DNA from: CAWJJM01 sp963843275
GTDB lineage: Bacteria > Acidobacteriota > Thermoanaerobaculia > Multivoradales > JBCCEF01
DNA: 64,000 bases
NCBI GenBank assembly: GCA_963843275.1
Contig: CAWJJM010000002.1
Span: forward strand, 1-64,000
Direction of reading: 5' to 3'
Part shown: piece after piece, positions 44,750 through 57,300 of the stretch
Numbering within the stretch: the first letter of the stretch is position 1
How the letters are laid out: every line of letters starts with the position of its first letter
Notes under the pieces: generated by a model
The model's input: only the letters and a program-made list of their open reading frames with translations
What the model was told of the DNA's origin: nothing
The model's database searches: none
Made by a program: the position numbers and the translations under genes

Positions 44750-47700
44750 TCGACACAATCAATACCGAGCTGGTCGGCTATCGCATCTCGCCCCAGCAGA
44801 GGCGTCTGTGGACGCTGGGCGCGGGGGACCCCTCCAGCCCGCTCCGCATCCAGGGACTGGTCGAGATCGGCGGTCCCATCGACGCCGAGGCGCTGGAGAA
44901 AGCGTGGCGCGAGGTTCTCTCGCGCCACGAGATCCTCCGCACCGGCTTCCGCTGCCCCTCTTCCATGACCCAGCCTGTGCAGGTCATCGAAGCGCCGCCG
45001 GCAGATCCGGCGGCGCCCCTCGAGGTCGACGATCTCGGTGAGCTGCCGGCGGCGGCGGCGCGCGGACGGCTCGACGACCTGATCAGCGCCGACCGCGAGC
45101 CGCCCGATCGATCCGTTGCGGCCGCCGCTGGTCATCGTCCACCTGGTCCGGCTCGGTGCGGAGCGCTCCGCCCTGCTGGTGACGGCCTCCGCCCTGGTCG
45201 CCGACCGGGGCACCCTGGAGCTGCTCGTCGGGGAGCTCCTGGACAGCTACGAGGGCGAGCGCGGCGGCGAGACGGAACCGCTCCAGTACGCCGACATCTC
45301 GGAGGCGCTGAACGACCTGATCGAAGGCGAGGAGACGCGTGAGGGAGCGCGCTACTGGGAGCGTCTCGGCACCGCGGCCAGCACCGACGTCCGGCTGCCC
45401 GGCGAGCCCGCGAGCGCAGCCGCCGAGGGCTTTTCGCCGCGGACCGTGTCGCGGCAGGTGGCGCCCGGCGACGCGGCGGCGGTGGCCGCTTTGGCGGCAG
45501 GGCGGAGCCGGGCTCCCTCCTGCGTGTGGCTGGCGGCCTGGTGGCTCCTCCTCGACCGCATGGGCGGCGGTCACCTTCCCGCGATCTCGGTGCGCCGGGA
45601 CGGCAGGTCGTTCGAGGAGATCGCGGAGGCGCTCGGACCGTTCGCCCGGCGGGTGCCGGTGACGCTGCCGCGGCTCGATCACGTGCCCTTCGCGTCGGCT
45701 GTGGCGGCGGTCGAGGGCGCCATCGGCGAAGCGGGCCGATGGGACGACTTCTTCGACTGGGAGCGCTTCGCCGGGCCGGCGAAGGCGAGCTACCTCCCCT
45801 ACGGCTTCACCTTCGTGGGCGCCGGTCCGGAACGGCCTGAAGGAAAGACCGGTGAGCGGGTCGAGACGCTGTGGGAGTGCCTGGAGCCGGCGCGTGTCGA
45901 GCTGGTGGTGACCGCCGGCGACGGTGCGGCGGTGGTCCGGGCGTCGTTCGACCCGAGATCGCTGCCCGCCGACGAAGCCGAGCTGCTGCTCGACCGTTTC
46001 CTGACCCTGCTGTCGGCGGCCGTCGCTGTGCCGGAGACGCCGGTCGAGGCGCTGCCGGTGGTGCCACCGGCCGAGCGTCGCCGGCTGCTGGAGGAGTGGG
46101 CGGGTGGGGACCTGGACCTCGGGGAGCTGGCCGCCGACGCTGGACGGCCTGGTGCGGCGGCAGATGGCGCTGAGCCCGGAGGCGGCGGCGGTGGCGTGGG
46201 AGGGGGGGAGCTGGAGCTACGGCGAGCTGGCGGCGCGGGCGTCCGGGGTGGCGGCTCGCCTGCGGCGTGCCGGGGTGCGCCGGGGGGACCGGGTGGGGGT
46301 GTGCGTGGCGCGGTCGCCGGAGATGGTGGCGGCGCTGCTCGGGGTGCTGGAGGCGGGCGCGGCGTGGGTGCCGCTGGACCCGGAGTACCCGGTGGAGCGG
46401 CTGCGCTGGATGCAGCAGGACGCGTCGCCGTCGGCGCTGCTGGTGGCGCAGGCGGGCCTGCCGGCGGGCCTGGAGGCGGGCGGCGTGCCGCTGGTGGACG
46501 CGTCGGGGGCCGAGGCGGAAGCGGCGGCAGGCGGTGGGGCGGGGTCGGCGACCGGCGGCGGCGACCTGGCCTACGTCCTCTACACCTCGGGCTCGACGGG
46601 CCGGCCGAAGGGGGTGATGGTGCCGCACCGGGCGATCGTCAACCGGCTGCTGTGGATGCAGGAGACGTGGCCGCTGGCGGCGGGGGACCGGGTGCTGCAG
46701 AAGACGCCGTTCGGGTTCGACGCGTCGGTGTGGGAGGTGTTCGTGCCGCTGCTGTCGGGAGCGACGGTGGTGATGGCGGAGCCGGAGGGCCACCGCGATC
46801 CGGAGTACCTGGTGCGGGCGATCCGCGAGCAGGGGGTGACGGTGGTGCAGTTCGTGCCGTCCCAGCTGCGGTTGGTGCTGGCCCAGGGCGGCCTGGGGGA
46901 GTGCCCGGCGCTGCGCCGGGTGTTCTCCGGCGGCGAGGCGCTGCCGGGAGCGCTGCGGGAGGCGTTCTTCGCGGCCAGCGGAGCGGAGCTGGTCAACCTG
47001 TACGGGCCGACCGAGGTGGCGATCGACGCGACGGCGGAGCGGTGCGTGCGGGGCGAGCGGCTGGAGGGGGTGACCATCGGCCGGCCCATCGCCAACGACC
47101 GGGTGTACGTCCTCGACGGCGAGCTCGAGCCGGTGCCGGCGGGGGTGGCGGGCCACCTGTGCGTCGGCGGGACGGGGGTGTCGTGGGGGTACCGGGGCAA
47201 GCCGGGCCTGACGGCGGAGCGCTTCGTGCCCGACCCGCTGAGCGGCCTCGCGGGCGGGCGCCTGTACCGCACCGGCGACCGGGCGCGCCACCTGCCGGGC
47301 GGCAGGCTCGAGTACCTGGGCCGGATGGACGAGCAGGTCAAGGTGCGCGGGGTGCGGATCGAGCTCGGCGAGATCGAGGGCCTGCTGCGGACGGCGCCGG
47401 GGGTCGGCGAGGCGGCCGCCGCGGTGCGCGAGGGTGAGGACGGCGCGCTACGGCTGGTCGCCTGGGTGAAGGCGACGGAGCCCGGAGCCCTGGAGGTGGC
47501 GGCGGTGCGCGAGCACCTGCGGCGGCACCTGCCCGAGGTGATGATGCCGTCGGCGGTGGTCGAGGTCGGCGAGATGCCCCACCTGCCCAACGGCAAGGTC
47601 GACCGCGGCGCCCTGCCCGACCCCGGCGATCCGACCGCCGGACTCCACCGCGCCTTCGTGCCGCCCCGCACCCGCTCGGAGGAGCTCGCTGGCGGAGGCG

Positions 47701-50700
47701 TGGAGCGCGGTTCTTGGGGTGGACCGGGTCAGCGTGCACGACGACTTCTTCGACCTCGGTGGCGACTCGATCCGCAGCATCCAGCTGCTTGCCGAGGCCC
47801 GCCGCCGCGGTCTCGAGCTGACGGTGCAGGATCTCTTCCGGCACCGCACGATCCGCGGCCTCCTCGACGCCCATGAGGACGGACCGGTGGCCGAGGACGA
47901 GGGCGTGCCCGCGCCGTTCAGCCTGATCGCGCCGGCCGACCACCGCCTGATGGCGGACGACATCGAGGCGGCCTACCCGTTCACGCTCCTCCAGCACGGG
48001 ATGTTCTTCCACAGCGAGCTCGACCCTCACGCGCCGGTCTACCACGACGTCCTCAGCGTCCACCTGCGCACCGAGCTCGACCTCGCGGCGCTGCGCCACG
48101 CCCTGGGCCGGGTCACCGCGCGCCACCCGGTGCTGCGGACCTCGTTCCACTTCAACCTCTATACCGAGCCGCTGCAGATCGTTCACCGGGAGGCGCAGAT
48201 TCCCCTGGCGGTGAGCGACCTGGGCCAGCTCGACGGCGAGCAGCAGGAGCTGGAGATCGGGCGCTGGGTGGAGCTCGAGAAGCACCGCCCCTTCGACTGG
48301 ACCCAGGCGCCGCTCGCCCGCGCCTGCCTCCACCGGCGCGGTCCCGACGAGTTCCAGTTCAGCCTCGGCGCCCACCACGTGCTGATGGACGGGTGGAGCG
48401 CCGCGACCCTGCTCGCCGAGCTGTTCGCCGAGTACCGCGCTCTTCTCGCCGGCGGCGAGCTGGCGGAGCCGCCGGCCGATACCGCTTTCCGCGAGGCCGT
48501 GGCGCTGGAACGGCAGATCCTCGAATCGGAGGAGGCGCGGGACTTCTGGCGCGCCGAGCTCGACGGCGCGACCCTGCTGGAGCTGCCGCGACGGGTGGAC
48601 GGCGAGGCGGGCGAAGGCCCGTCGCTCCTCACCTGGGAGGTCGCGGTGCCGGACGCCGTCCGCCAGCGGTTGCTGGGGCTGGCGAAGGAGGAGGAGGTGC
48701 CGCTCAAGGCGTTGCTCCTCGCCGCCCACTTCCGCGTCCTCGCCGCCCTCGGCGGCAGCGCCGACGTGGTCAGCGGCGTGGTGACCGACGGCCGGCCGGA
48801 GCGGGAGGGCGCGGAGCGGAGCCTCGGGCTGTTCGTCAACACGGTGCCCCTGCGCCAGCGCGTGGCCGGCGGCACCTGGCGGGAGCTCATCGCTGCGACC
48901 TTCACCCGCCAGACCGACCAGCTCACCTATCGCCGCTTCCCCATGGCGGAGATCAAGCGCCTGCTCGGTGGGCGGCGCTTGTTCGACGTCAACTTCAACT
49001 TCGTGAACTTCCACGTCTACGAGGAGGTCGGCAAGGTCGGCGGCGCCGAGGTGCTCGGCATGAACCACTTCGAGCAGACGGACATGTGGCTGTCGACGAC
49101 CTTCAGCACCAACACCGCCGGCTCGTGGATCCAGCTCGGCCTCGGCGCCGACCGCCGCCGGGTGGCGGAGGATCAGATCGAGGAGATCGCGGACCTGTAC
49201 CTCAACGCCCTGGAAGCGATGGGCAGCCGGCCGGACGACCGCTACGAGCGCGCGTCTCTCCTCGGTGAGGCCGAGCGTCGCCGGCTGCTGGAGGAGTGGG
49301 CGGGTGGGGACCTGGACCTCGGGAGCTGGCCGCCGACGCTGGACGGCCTGGTGCGGCGGCAGGTGGCGCTGAGCCCGCAGGCGGCGGCGGTGGCGTGGGA
49401 GGGGGGGAGCTGGAGCTACGGCGAGCTGGCGGCGCGGGCGTCGGGGGTGGCGGCTCGCCTGCGGCGTGCCGGGGTGCGCCGGGGGGACCGGGTGGGGGTG
49501 TGCGTGGCGCGGTCGCCGGAGATGGTGGCGGCGCTGCTCGGGGTGCTGGAGGCGGGTGCGGCGTGGGTGCCGCTGGACCCGGAGTACCCGGTGGAGCGGC
49601 TGCGCTGGATGCAGCAGGACGCGTCGCCGTCGGCGCTGCTGGTGGCGCAGGCGGGCCTGCCGGCGGGCCTGGAGGCGGGCGGCGTGCCGCTGGTGGACGC
49701 GTCGGGGGCCGAGGCGGAGAGCGGCGGCAGGCGGTGCGGCGGGGTCGGCGACCGGCGGCGGCGACCTGGCCTACGTCCTCTACACCTCGGGCTCGACGGG
49801 CCGGCCGAAGGGGGTGATGGTGCCGCACCGGGCGATCGTCAACCGGCTGCTGTGGATGCAGGAGACGTGGCCGCTGGCGGCGGGGGACCGGGTGCTGCAG
49901 AAGACGCCGTTCGGGTTCGACGCGTCGGTGTGGGAGGTGTTCGTGCCGCTGCTGTCGGGAGCGACGGTGGTGATGGCGGAGCCGGAGGGCCACCGCGATC
50001 CGGAGTACCTGGTGCGGGCGATCCGCGAGCAGGGGGTGACGGTGGTGCAGTTCGTGCCGTCCCAGCTGCGGTTGGTGCTGGCCCAGGGCGGCCTGGGGGA
50101 GTGCCCGGCGCTGCGCCGGGTGTTCTCCGGCGGCGAGGCGCTGCCGGGAGCGCTGCGGGAGGCGTTCTTCGCGGCCAGCGGAGCGGAGCTGGTCAACCTG
50201 TACGGGCCGACCGAGGTGGCGATCGACGCGACGGCGGAGCGGTGCGTACGGGGCGAGCGGCTGGCGGGGGTGACCATCGGCCGGCCCATCGCCAACGACC
50301 GGGTGTACGTCCTCGCCGGCGAGCTCGAGCCGGTGCCGGCGGGGGTGGCGGGCCACCTGTGCGTCGGCGGGGCGGGGGTGTCGTGGGGGTACCGGGGCAA
50401 ACCGGGCCTGACGGCGGAGCGCTTCGTGCCCGATCCGCTGAGCGGCATCGCCGGGGGGCGCCTGTACCGCACCGGCGACCGGGCGCGCCACCTGCCGGGC
50501 GGCAGGCTCGAGTACCTCGGCCGGATGGACGAGCAGGTCAAGGTGCGCGGGGTGCGGATCGAGCTCGGCGAGATCGAGGGCCTGCTGCGGACGGCGCCGG
50601 GGGTCGGCGAGGCGGCTGCCGCGGTGCGTCAGGGGGAGGACGGCGAGGAGCGGCTGGTCGCCTGGGTGAGCGCGACGGAGCCCGGAGCCCTGGAGGTGCC

Positions 50701-53700
50701 GGCGGTGCGCGAGCACCTGCGGCGGCACCTGCCCGAGGTGATGATGCCGTCGGCGGTGGTCGAGGTCGGCGAGATGCCCCACCTGCCCAACGGCAAGGTC
50801 GACCGCGGCGCCCTGCCCGATCCCGGCGACCCGGTGCACGGTCTCGACCGCACCTTCGTACCGCCCCGCACCCCGGTCGAGGAGACGGTGGCCGAGGTGT
50901 GGCGCGAGCTGCTCGGCACGGCGCGGCCCGGGGTCCACGACGACTTCTTCGATCTCGGCGGCCACTCGATCATCGCGACCCAGCTGATGGCGCGCCTGCG
51001 CCGCATCTTCGACCTCGAGCTGCCGTTGCGCCACCTCTTCGAAGCGCCGACCATCGCCGGGTTGGGAGAGCGGATCGAGGCGGAGCTCGCCGGCGGCGCG
51101 GCGGTCCGCTCGGCACCGCTGACCACGACCGAGGCCGGCGGCGCGGCCCCCGCGTCCTTCGCCCAGCAACGGCTGTGGTTCCTCGAACAGATGGTCGGCG
51201 GCGAGACGTCCGCCTACAACATCCCGGCGGCGGTCTTCCTGCGCGGCGCCCTCGTCGTCCCGATCCTGCGCGCCGCCCTCGACGAGGTGGTCCGCCGGCA
51301 CGACGTCCTGCGCACCACCTTCGCCCAGGTGGAGGACCGCCTCGAGCAGCGCGTCGCGCCGGCCGTCCCGGTGCCGCTGCCCATCGCCGACCTGTCGGCC
51401 CTGCCGCCGGACGCCGCCCGCGGCGAGACGGCGCGGGTCGCCCGCAACCAGGGCACCCGCCGCTTCGACCTCGCCGCGGGGCCGCTGCTGCGCATCGGCC
51501 TGGTGCGCCGGGCGCCGGCCGAGCACGTGCTGCTCACCACCCTGCACCACACGATCAGCGACGGCTGGTCGAGCGGCCTGTTGATCGGCGAGCTCGGCGA
51601 GCTCTACCGCGCCTTCGTCGAGGGCCGGCCGTCGCCGCTTCCCGCGCCGCGGCTGCAGTACGCCGACTTCGCCCGTTGGCAGCGCCGCCGCCTCGACGCG
51701 GAGGCCCTCGAGGATCAGCTCGGCTACTGGCGCCAGCAGCTCGCCGGGCTGCCTCCGGCCCTCGACCTTCCTCCCGACTACCCGCGGCGGACCGCCGGCG
51801 ACAGCCCCGGCGGCAGCGTGGCGCTGCGCATCGAGGCCGCCGAGGTGGAGGCGCTGCGGCGGATCGCGCGGGAGGAGGGGGGGACCCTCTTCATGGCGCT
51901 CCTCGCCGTCTTCCAGATGCTCCTCTGCCGCTACAGCGGCCAGGACGATTTCGCGGTCGGCACCCCGGTCGCCGGGCGCGACCGGCCGGAGCTCGAGCGG
52001 CTGATCGGCTGCTTCGTCAACACCCTGGTGCTGCGAGCCGACCTGTCGGGCCGCCCCGGTCTGCGGCAGGTGCTGTCGCGGGTCCGGCGGGTTGCGGTGG
52101 AGGCCTTCGGGCACCAGGACGTGCCCTTCGAGCGGCTCGTCGAGGAGCTGCGCCCGGGGCGGGATCTCGCCCACACGCCGTTGTTCCAGACGATGTTCGT
52201 GTTGCAGAACGCGCCGGCCTCGGGCATCAGCGACCTCCCCGGCCTGCGGCTCGTCCCCTACGAGGAGCCCGACTCCGCGGCGGCGAAGTTCGACCTGACC
52301 CTGTTCCTCGCCGAGGTCGACGGCGCCCTGGAGGGCTCCCTCGAGTTCCGCCGCGACCTGTTCCACCCGCTGACCGCGCGGCGGCTTCGCCGAGCGCTTC
52401 GGAAACCTCCTCGCCGCCGCCGCGGCCGAGCCCGACCGGGCCCTCGACACCCTGCCCCTCGGGCGGCCGGGGGAGTGGCCGGCGGAGCCTGCCGAGGCGG
52501 CGGCCGCCGGCGACCCGGCGCCGCTCCACGAGGCCGTCGCCGAGGTGGCGCGCCTCCATCCCGACGCGACGGCGGTGATCGCCGGCGACGAGCGGATCTC
52601 CTACGGCGAGCTCGACCGCCGGGCGGAGGCCCTCGCCGCGGAGCTGGTGCGCCACGGCGTCGGGCCGGAGGTGCCGGTGGGAGTGGCGCTGGAGCGTTCG
52701 CCGGCGCTGCCCGCCGCCATGCTGGCGGTGCTCAAGGCCGGGGGAGCCTTCGTGCCCCTCGACCCCTCGCACCCGCGCCAGCGACTGACCGAGCTGCTCG
52801 CCGACGCCGGAGCCCGGATCGTCGTCGCCCGCGACGAGACCTTCGCGGGTCCCGGCGCCGCGGTCGCCGGCTCGGCGCTCACGGTGGTCGGGCCGGACGT
52901 TTCTCCGCACGGCGCCGAAGCACGGCTCTCCGGCGCGCCGACGGACCTCGACCGCGCCGCCTACGTGATGTACACCTCGGGCTCGACCGGCAGGCCGAAG
53001 GGCGTGGTGGTCAGCCACCGCAGCCTGATGCGCTACCTGTCCTGGTGCGTCGAGAGCTACCCGCTGCGCGGCAGCGGGGGCACGCTGGTCCACACCTCGC
53101 CGGCCTTCGACCTCACCCTCACGGGCCTCCTCGCGCCGCTCCTCGCCGGCGTGCCGGTGGAGCTCGTCCCCGAGGGACCGGGCGTCGAGGAGCTGGTGGC
53201 GGCGCTGGGCCGCCGCGACGGGCTCGGGCTGGTCAAGCTCACCCCGGCGCACCTCGATCTGCTCGCCAGCCGCCTCGAAGCGGGCGAGCCGGCGGGGCGG
53301 GTCGCGGCCTTCGTGATCGGCGGCGAAGCGCTGCCGGCGGCGACCTGCGAACGCTGGCGGCGGCTGGCCCCGGAGACGGTGCTGTGCAACGAGTACGGCC
53401 CGACCGAGGCGCACCGTCGGTTGCGCCCTCCACCGCGTCTCCGCCGGCGACCCGGAGCCGCTGCCCATCGGACGGGCGGCCGCCGGCGCGCGCCTGCGGG
53501 TGCTCGACCGCCGTCTCGAGCCGGTGCCGGCGGGCCTGCGCGGCGAGCTCTACGTCGGCGGCGAGGGGCTGGCCCGCGGTTACGCCGGGCAGCCCGCCCT
53601 GACCGCCGCGTCCTTCGTGCCCGACCCCCGGCCCGCGCTGCCGGGAGGCCGCCTCTACCGCACCGGCGACCTGGTCCGCGAGCTTCCCTCGGCGATCTCC

Positions 53701-54393
53701 AGTTCCTCGGCCGGGCCGACCAGCAGGTCAAGCTGCGCGGCTACCGGATCGAGCCGGCCGAGGTCGAGGCGGCCCTCGCCGCCTTGCCCGGCGTCGAGCG
53801 GGCGTACGTCACCGTCCGCGAGGACATGCCGCGCGACCGGCGCCTGGTCGCCTATCTGGTCGGGCGCCAGGGCGACCCGCCGGCGGCGGGCGAGCTGCGC
53901 GCGGCGCTGGCCGCCACGCCTGCCCTCCTAATGGTCCCTCGTTCTTCGTCGAGCTGGACGGGCTGCCGCTCAGCCCAGCGGCAAGGTGGACCGCCGCTCG
54001 CTGCCGGCACCTGCCGCGGAACGCGAGCTCGGCGGAGCTCGTCGCCCCGCGCACGCGGCGGAGCAGTGGCTGGCCGCCGTGTGGAGCGAGGTCCTCGGCG
54101 TGACGAGCGATCGGGGTCAACGACAACTTCTTCGAGCTCGGGGGCCACTCCCTCACACGCCATGCAGGTGATCACCCGGCTGCGTCAATCCTTCCGCGTC
54201 GACGTCCCGGTTCAGGAGCTGTTCACCACTCCGACGGTGGCGAGGCTGGCGGGAGCGGTCGTGCGCCCGGGAGGCGACGGCGGGCACGGCCGAGAAGATC
54301 GTGGCGGCCTTGCTGCGGGTGCGCGGGATGTCGGCCGACGAGATCCGCGACGCCCTGAGCGCCCGCAAGGGAGCCGGAGAGGTGGGCGAATGA
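44746..54393 (+). CDS. NRPS3: degenerate C-A-T, then (C-A-T)x2
   Basis: About 3,215 residues after correction, codes Gln, Gln and Asn. ATG 44746 overlaps the NRPS2 stop and TGA 54391-54393 overlaps the NRPS4 ATG. This gene is the most damaged: frame breaks near 45110, 46121, 47685, 49718, 52392, 53405, 53690, several between 53935 and 54160, and 54275. Domain motifs continue through every break. The first two A domains lie in a 1.56-kb near-identical duplication. The tail after the last carrier (SADEIRDALSARKGAGEVGE) is a short helical docking-like end. Confidence 0.85.
44780..47880 (+). other. Module 10 of NRPS3: histidine-less C-A(Gln)-T with GGDS carrier
   Basis: The N-terminal C-like domain (YRISPQQRRLWTLG, SRHEILRTGF, FASAVAAVEGAIGEAG) has SALVADR where HHxxxDG is expected (45188-45208), so both His are lost. 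It also reads GRWDDFFDWERFA where C domains normally have a PFERLVEEL-like segment. It is probably structural or a recruitment domain. A code DAWQFGLIDK is Gln. Carrier FFDLGGDSIRS at about 47747. Frame breaks near 45110, 46121 and 47685. Confidence 0.8.
46071..47630 (+). repeat. 1.56-kb duplication, copy 1 (module 10 A domain)
   Basis: From CCGAGCGTCGCCGG through the LPNGKVDRGALPDP coding segment this block matches 49271-50830 at an offset of 3200, with only scattered substitutions. It carries one extra G near 46121 that copy 2 lacks. The block is notably rich in G-ending codons (GTG, CTG, GCG) compared with the C-ending style of most neighbouring domains. Confidence 0.9.
47935..51090 (+). 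other. Module 11 of NRPS3: C(unusual clade)-A(Gln)-T
   Basis: The C domain shares the clade of module 9's (EAAYPFTLLQHGMFFH, VPLKALLLAAHFRVLA, GLFVNTVPLRQRV) but keeps a canonical HHVLMDG at about 48376. It follows the Gln-loaded GGDS carrier. A code DAWQFGLIDK, Gln. Carrier FFDLGGHSIIA at about 50945. One extra base near 49718-49721 breaks the frame. Confidence 0.82.
49271..50830 (+). repeat. 1.56-kb duplication, copy 2 (module 11 A domain)
   Basis: Near-identical to 46071-47630. It reads through cleanly at the site where copy 1 is frameshifted (GGG here, GGGG there), while it carries its own extra base at about 49718-49721 where copy 1 is clean. Confidence 0.9.
51145..54270 (+). other. Module 12 of NRPS3: C-A(Asn)-T (heavily frameshifted end)
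   Basis: C domain HHTISDG at about 51546. A code DLTKVGEVGK (FDLTLTG, LVKLTPA, FVIGGEA, NEYGPTEAHVG) is Asn-like, with Asp as the alternative. The end of A and the carrier (51-kb to 54.3-kb side) are broken by at least six indels between 53400 and 54280. The carrier can still be traced: a reading of NFFELGGHSL near 54124 followed by HAMQVITRLRQSFRVDVPVQ. Confidence 0.75.
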
Positions 54394-57300
54394 GCGACGA
54401 GACCCGGGTGGTGGACGCCGAGGCCGAGCGGCAGGAGCTGATGCGGCTGCTGCTGGCCGAAGGGGTCGGTCGTCCTGGCGGAGCCGGAGCGGATCTCGCG
54501 CCGGCCGGACCGCGACCGGGCGCTGCTGTCCTTTGCCCAGCAGCGGCTCTGGTTCCTCTACCGGTATGCGCCGGAGAGCCCGGAGTACAACATCTCGACG
54601 CCCCTCCTGCTCGAGGGACCGCTCGACGTCGAGGCGCTCGCCCGCAGCCTCGCCGAGGTCGTCCGCCGGCACGAGGCGCTGCGCACCCGTTTCGTCGTCG
54701 ACGGTGCCGCCTGCTGGCAGATGATCTCGCCGCCGGGCCCGGTTCCCCTGCCGCGGACCGACCTGCGCGGCATGCCGGGTCGGCGAGCGCCAGGCGGTGG
54801 CGCGCCGCCTGGCGGTGGCGGAGGCCCAGCGGCCGTTCGACCTCGAGGCCGGGCCGCCGCTGCGCGCCCGGATGTTCGTCCTCGCCGACGACCTCCACCT
54901 CCTCCAGCTCACCCTCCACCACATCGTGTCGGACGGCTGGTCGAGCGAGGTCCTGGTCCGCGAAGCGGTGGCGCTCTACGGCGCCTTCGCCGCGGGGCGG
55001 CCGTCACCGCTGGCCGAGCTGCCGATCCAGTACGCGGACTTCGCAACCTGGCAGCGCGAGCGCGGCGACGGGCACCTGGCGGAGCAGCTCGCCTACTGGC
55101 GCGGCCAGCTCGCCGGCCTCGACGCGGCTGGAGCTGCCGACCGACCGGCCGCGGCCGGCGCTGCGGACGGCCCGCGGCGCCGCCCTCGGGCTGTCGCTGG
55201 ACGGGCCGGCGTCCGAGCGCCTCCGGGCGCTGGCCCGGGCCCAGGAGACGAGCCTGTTCATGGTCCTGACCGCCGCCCTGGCGGCGCTCCTCGGCCGCTG
55301 GACGGGGCAGACCGACGTCGCCCTCGGCAGTCCCATCGCCAACCGGAACCGGGTCGAGACCGAGGCCCTCATCGGCTTCTTCGCCAACACCCTGGTGCTG
55401 CGGATGGACCTGTCCGGCGAGCCGACGTTCCGCGAGCTCCTCGGCCGCGCGCGGCGGACCACCCTGGAGGCCTACGACCACCAGGACGTGCCCTTCGAGC
55501 GGGTCGTCGACGAGCTGCAGCCGGAGCGCGACCTGTCCCACACGCCGCTGTTCCAGGTCGCCCTGACGCTCCACGGCGACACGCCGGGGGCGACGCGGCG
55601 CGAGCTGCCCGGAATCCGCCAGCGGCCGTTCGCCCTCGACACGGCGACGGCGAAGTTCGACCTCAGCGTCGGGGTGGCCGATTCCGCCGCCGGGATCGAA
55701 GGGTCGATCGAGTACAGCACGGACCTGTTCGACCGGACGACGGTCCGGCGGCTGGCGGACCAACTCGTCCGCCTTCTGCGCGCCGTCGCCGGCGATCCGG
55801 ACCTGCGCCTCGGAGAGCTGCCGCTGCTCGGCCCCGCCGAGCGCCACCAGGCGGTCGTCGAGTGGCCGGCGGGCCGCCGCGTCCCGGCGCCGACGGAGCC
55901 GCTCCACCGGGCCTTCGAACGCGCCGCCCGCCGCCGGCCCGAGGCCGTCGCCCTGGTCTGCGGCGGGCGCACGACGAGCTACGGCGAGCTCGACCGGCGC
56001 GCCGAGGCCGTCGCCGGCGAGCTGTCCCGGCGCGGCGTCGGCCCGGGGACCCTCGTCGGCCTGTGCGCCGGCCGCAACGCGGCCACCGTCGCCGCGCTGA
56101 TCGGCGTGCTCAAGGCCGGCGGCGCCTACCTCCCGCTCGACCCGGCGTACCCGGAGGAGCGGCTGAGGCTGATGCTCGAAGACAGCGGTGCGGCCTTGGT
56201 CGTCACCGACGAGGAACACCGGCGCTTCATCCCCGAGCTCGGCGTCGACGTCCTCCAGCTCGAGGCGATGGACGGGGCGCCACGCCGGCCGCGGCCGGCC
56301 GCCGGCCGCCGTGAGCCGACGGTGGACGACCTCGCCTACGTGATCTACACCTCCGGCTCGACCGGCCGCCCCAAGGGGGTGGAGGTCACCCACGGCAACC
56401 TGGCACGCCTGCTCGACGCCACCCGGGCGTGGTTCGCATTCGGCGCCGACGACGTGTGGACCCTGTTCCACTCCCTCGCCTTCGATTTCTCGGTGTGGGA
56501 GATCTGGGGCGCGCTCGCCTACGGCGGCCGCCTGGTGGTGGTCGACGACGACGTCCGCCGCTCCCCCGCGGCCTTCCTCGAGCTGCTGCGCCGCGAGCGG
56601 GTCAGCGTGCTCAACCAGACGCCGTCGGCCTTCCGCCAGCTCGTCGCCGCCGACGGGGAGGCCGCCGAAGGCGGTGACGGCGGCGCGCTCGCCCTGCGGT
56701 GGGTGATCTTCGGTGGCGAGGCCCTCGAGCTCGAGAGCCTGCGCCCCTGGTTCGCCCGCCACGGCGACCGCCGGCCGACCCTGGTCAACATGTATGGCAT
56801 CACCGAGACCACGGTCCACGTCACCTACCGGCCGATCCGCCGCGCCGACCTCGACGCGGCGGCGGGCAGCGTCATCGGCCGGGGCATCCCGGATCTGCAG
56901 GTGTACCTGGTGGACCCCGCGCTGCGGCCGATGCCGATCGGCGTGATGGGGGAGCTGTGCGTCGGCGGCGCGGGGGTCGCCCGCGGCTATCTCGGCCGGC
57001 CGTCTCTCACCGCCCGCCGCTTCGTCCCCGATCCCTTCGGGTCGCGGCCGGGTGGCCGCCTCTACCGCTCCGGCGACCTCGCCCGGCGGCGAGCCGACGG
57101 CGACCTCGAGTACCTCGGGCGCCTCGACCACCAGGTCAAGGTGCGCGGCCATCGCATCGAGCTCGGCGAGATCGAGGCCGCGCTGACCGCCCACGACGGG
57201 GTGCGGGAAGCGGTCGTCATGGCCCGCCCGGGCTCCGCCGGCGCGCGGCTGGTCGCCTGGCTGGTGCCGGCGAGCGCCGAAGGGGTGGCACCCGAGAGCC

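Noticed and set aside
53400..54393. Module 12 as an inactivated pseudomodule
   Set aside because: The indels cluster in a short stretch while codons and motifs remain otherwise conserved, which fits poor consensus better than decay; resequencing would decide.
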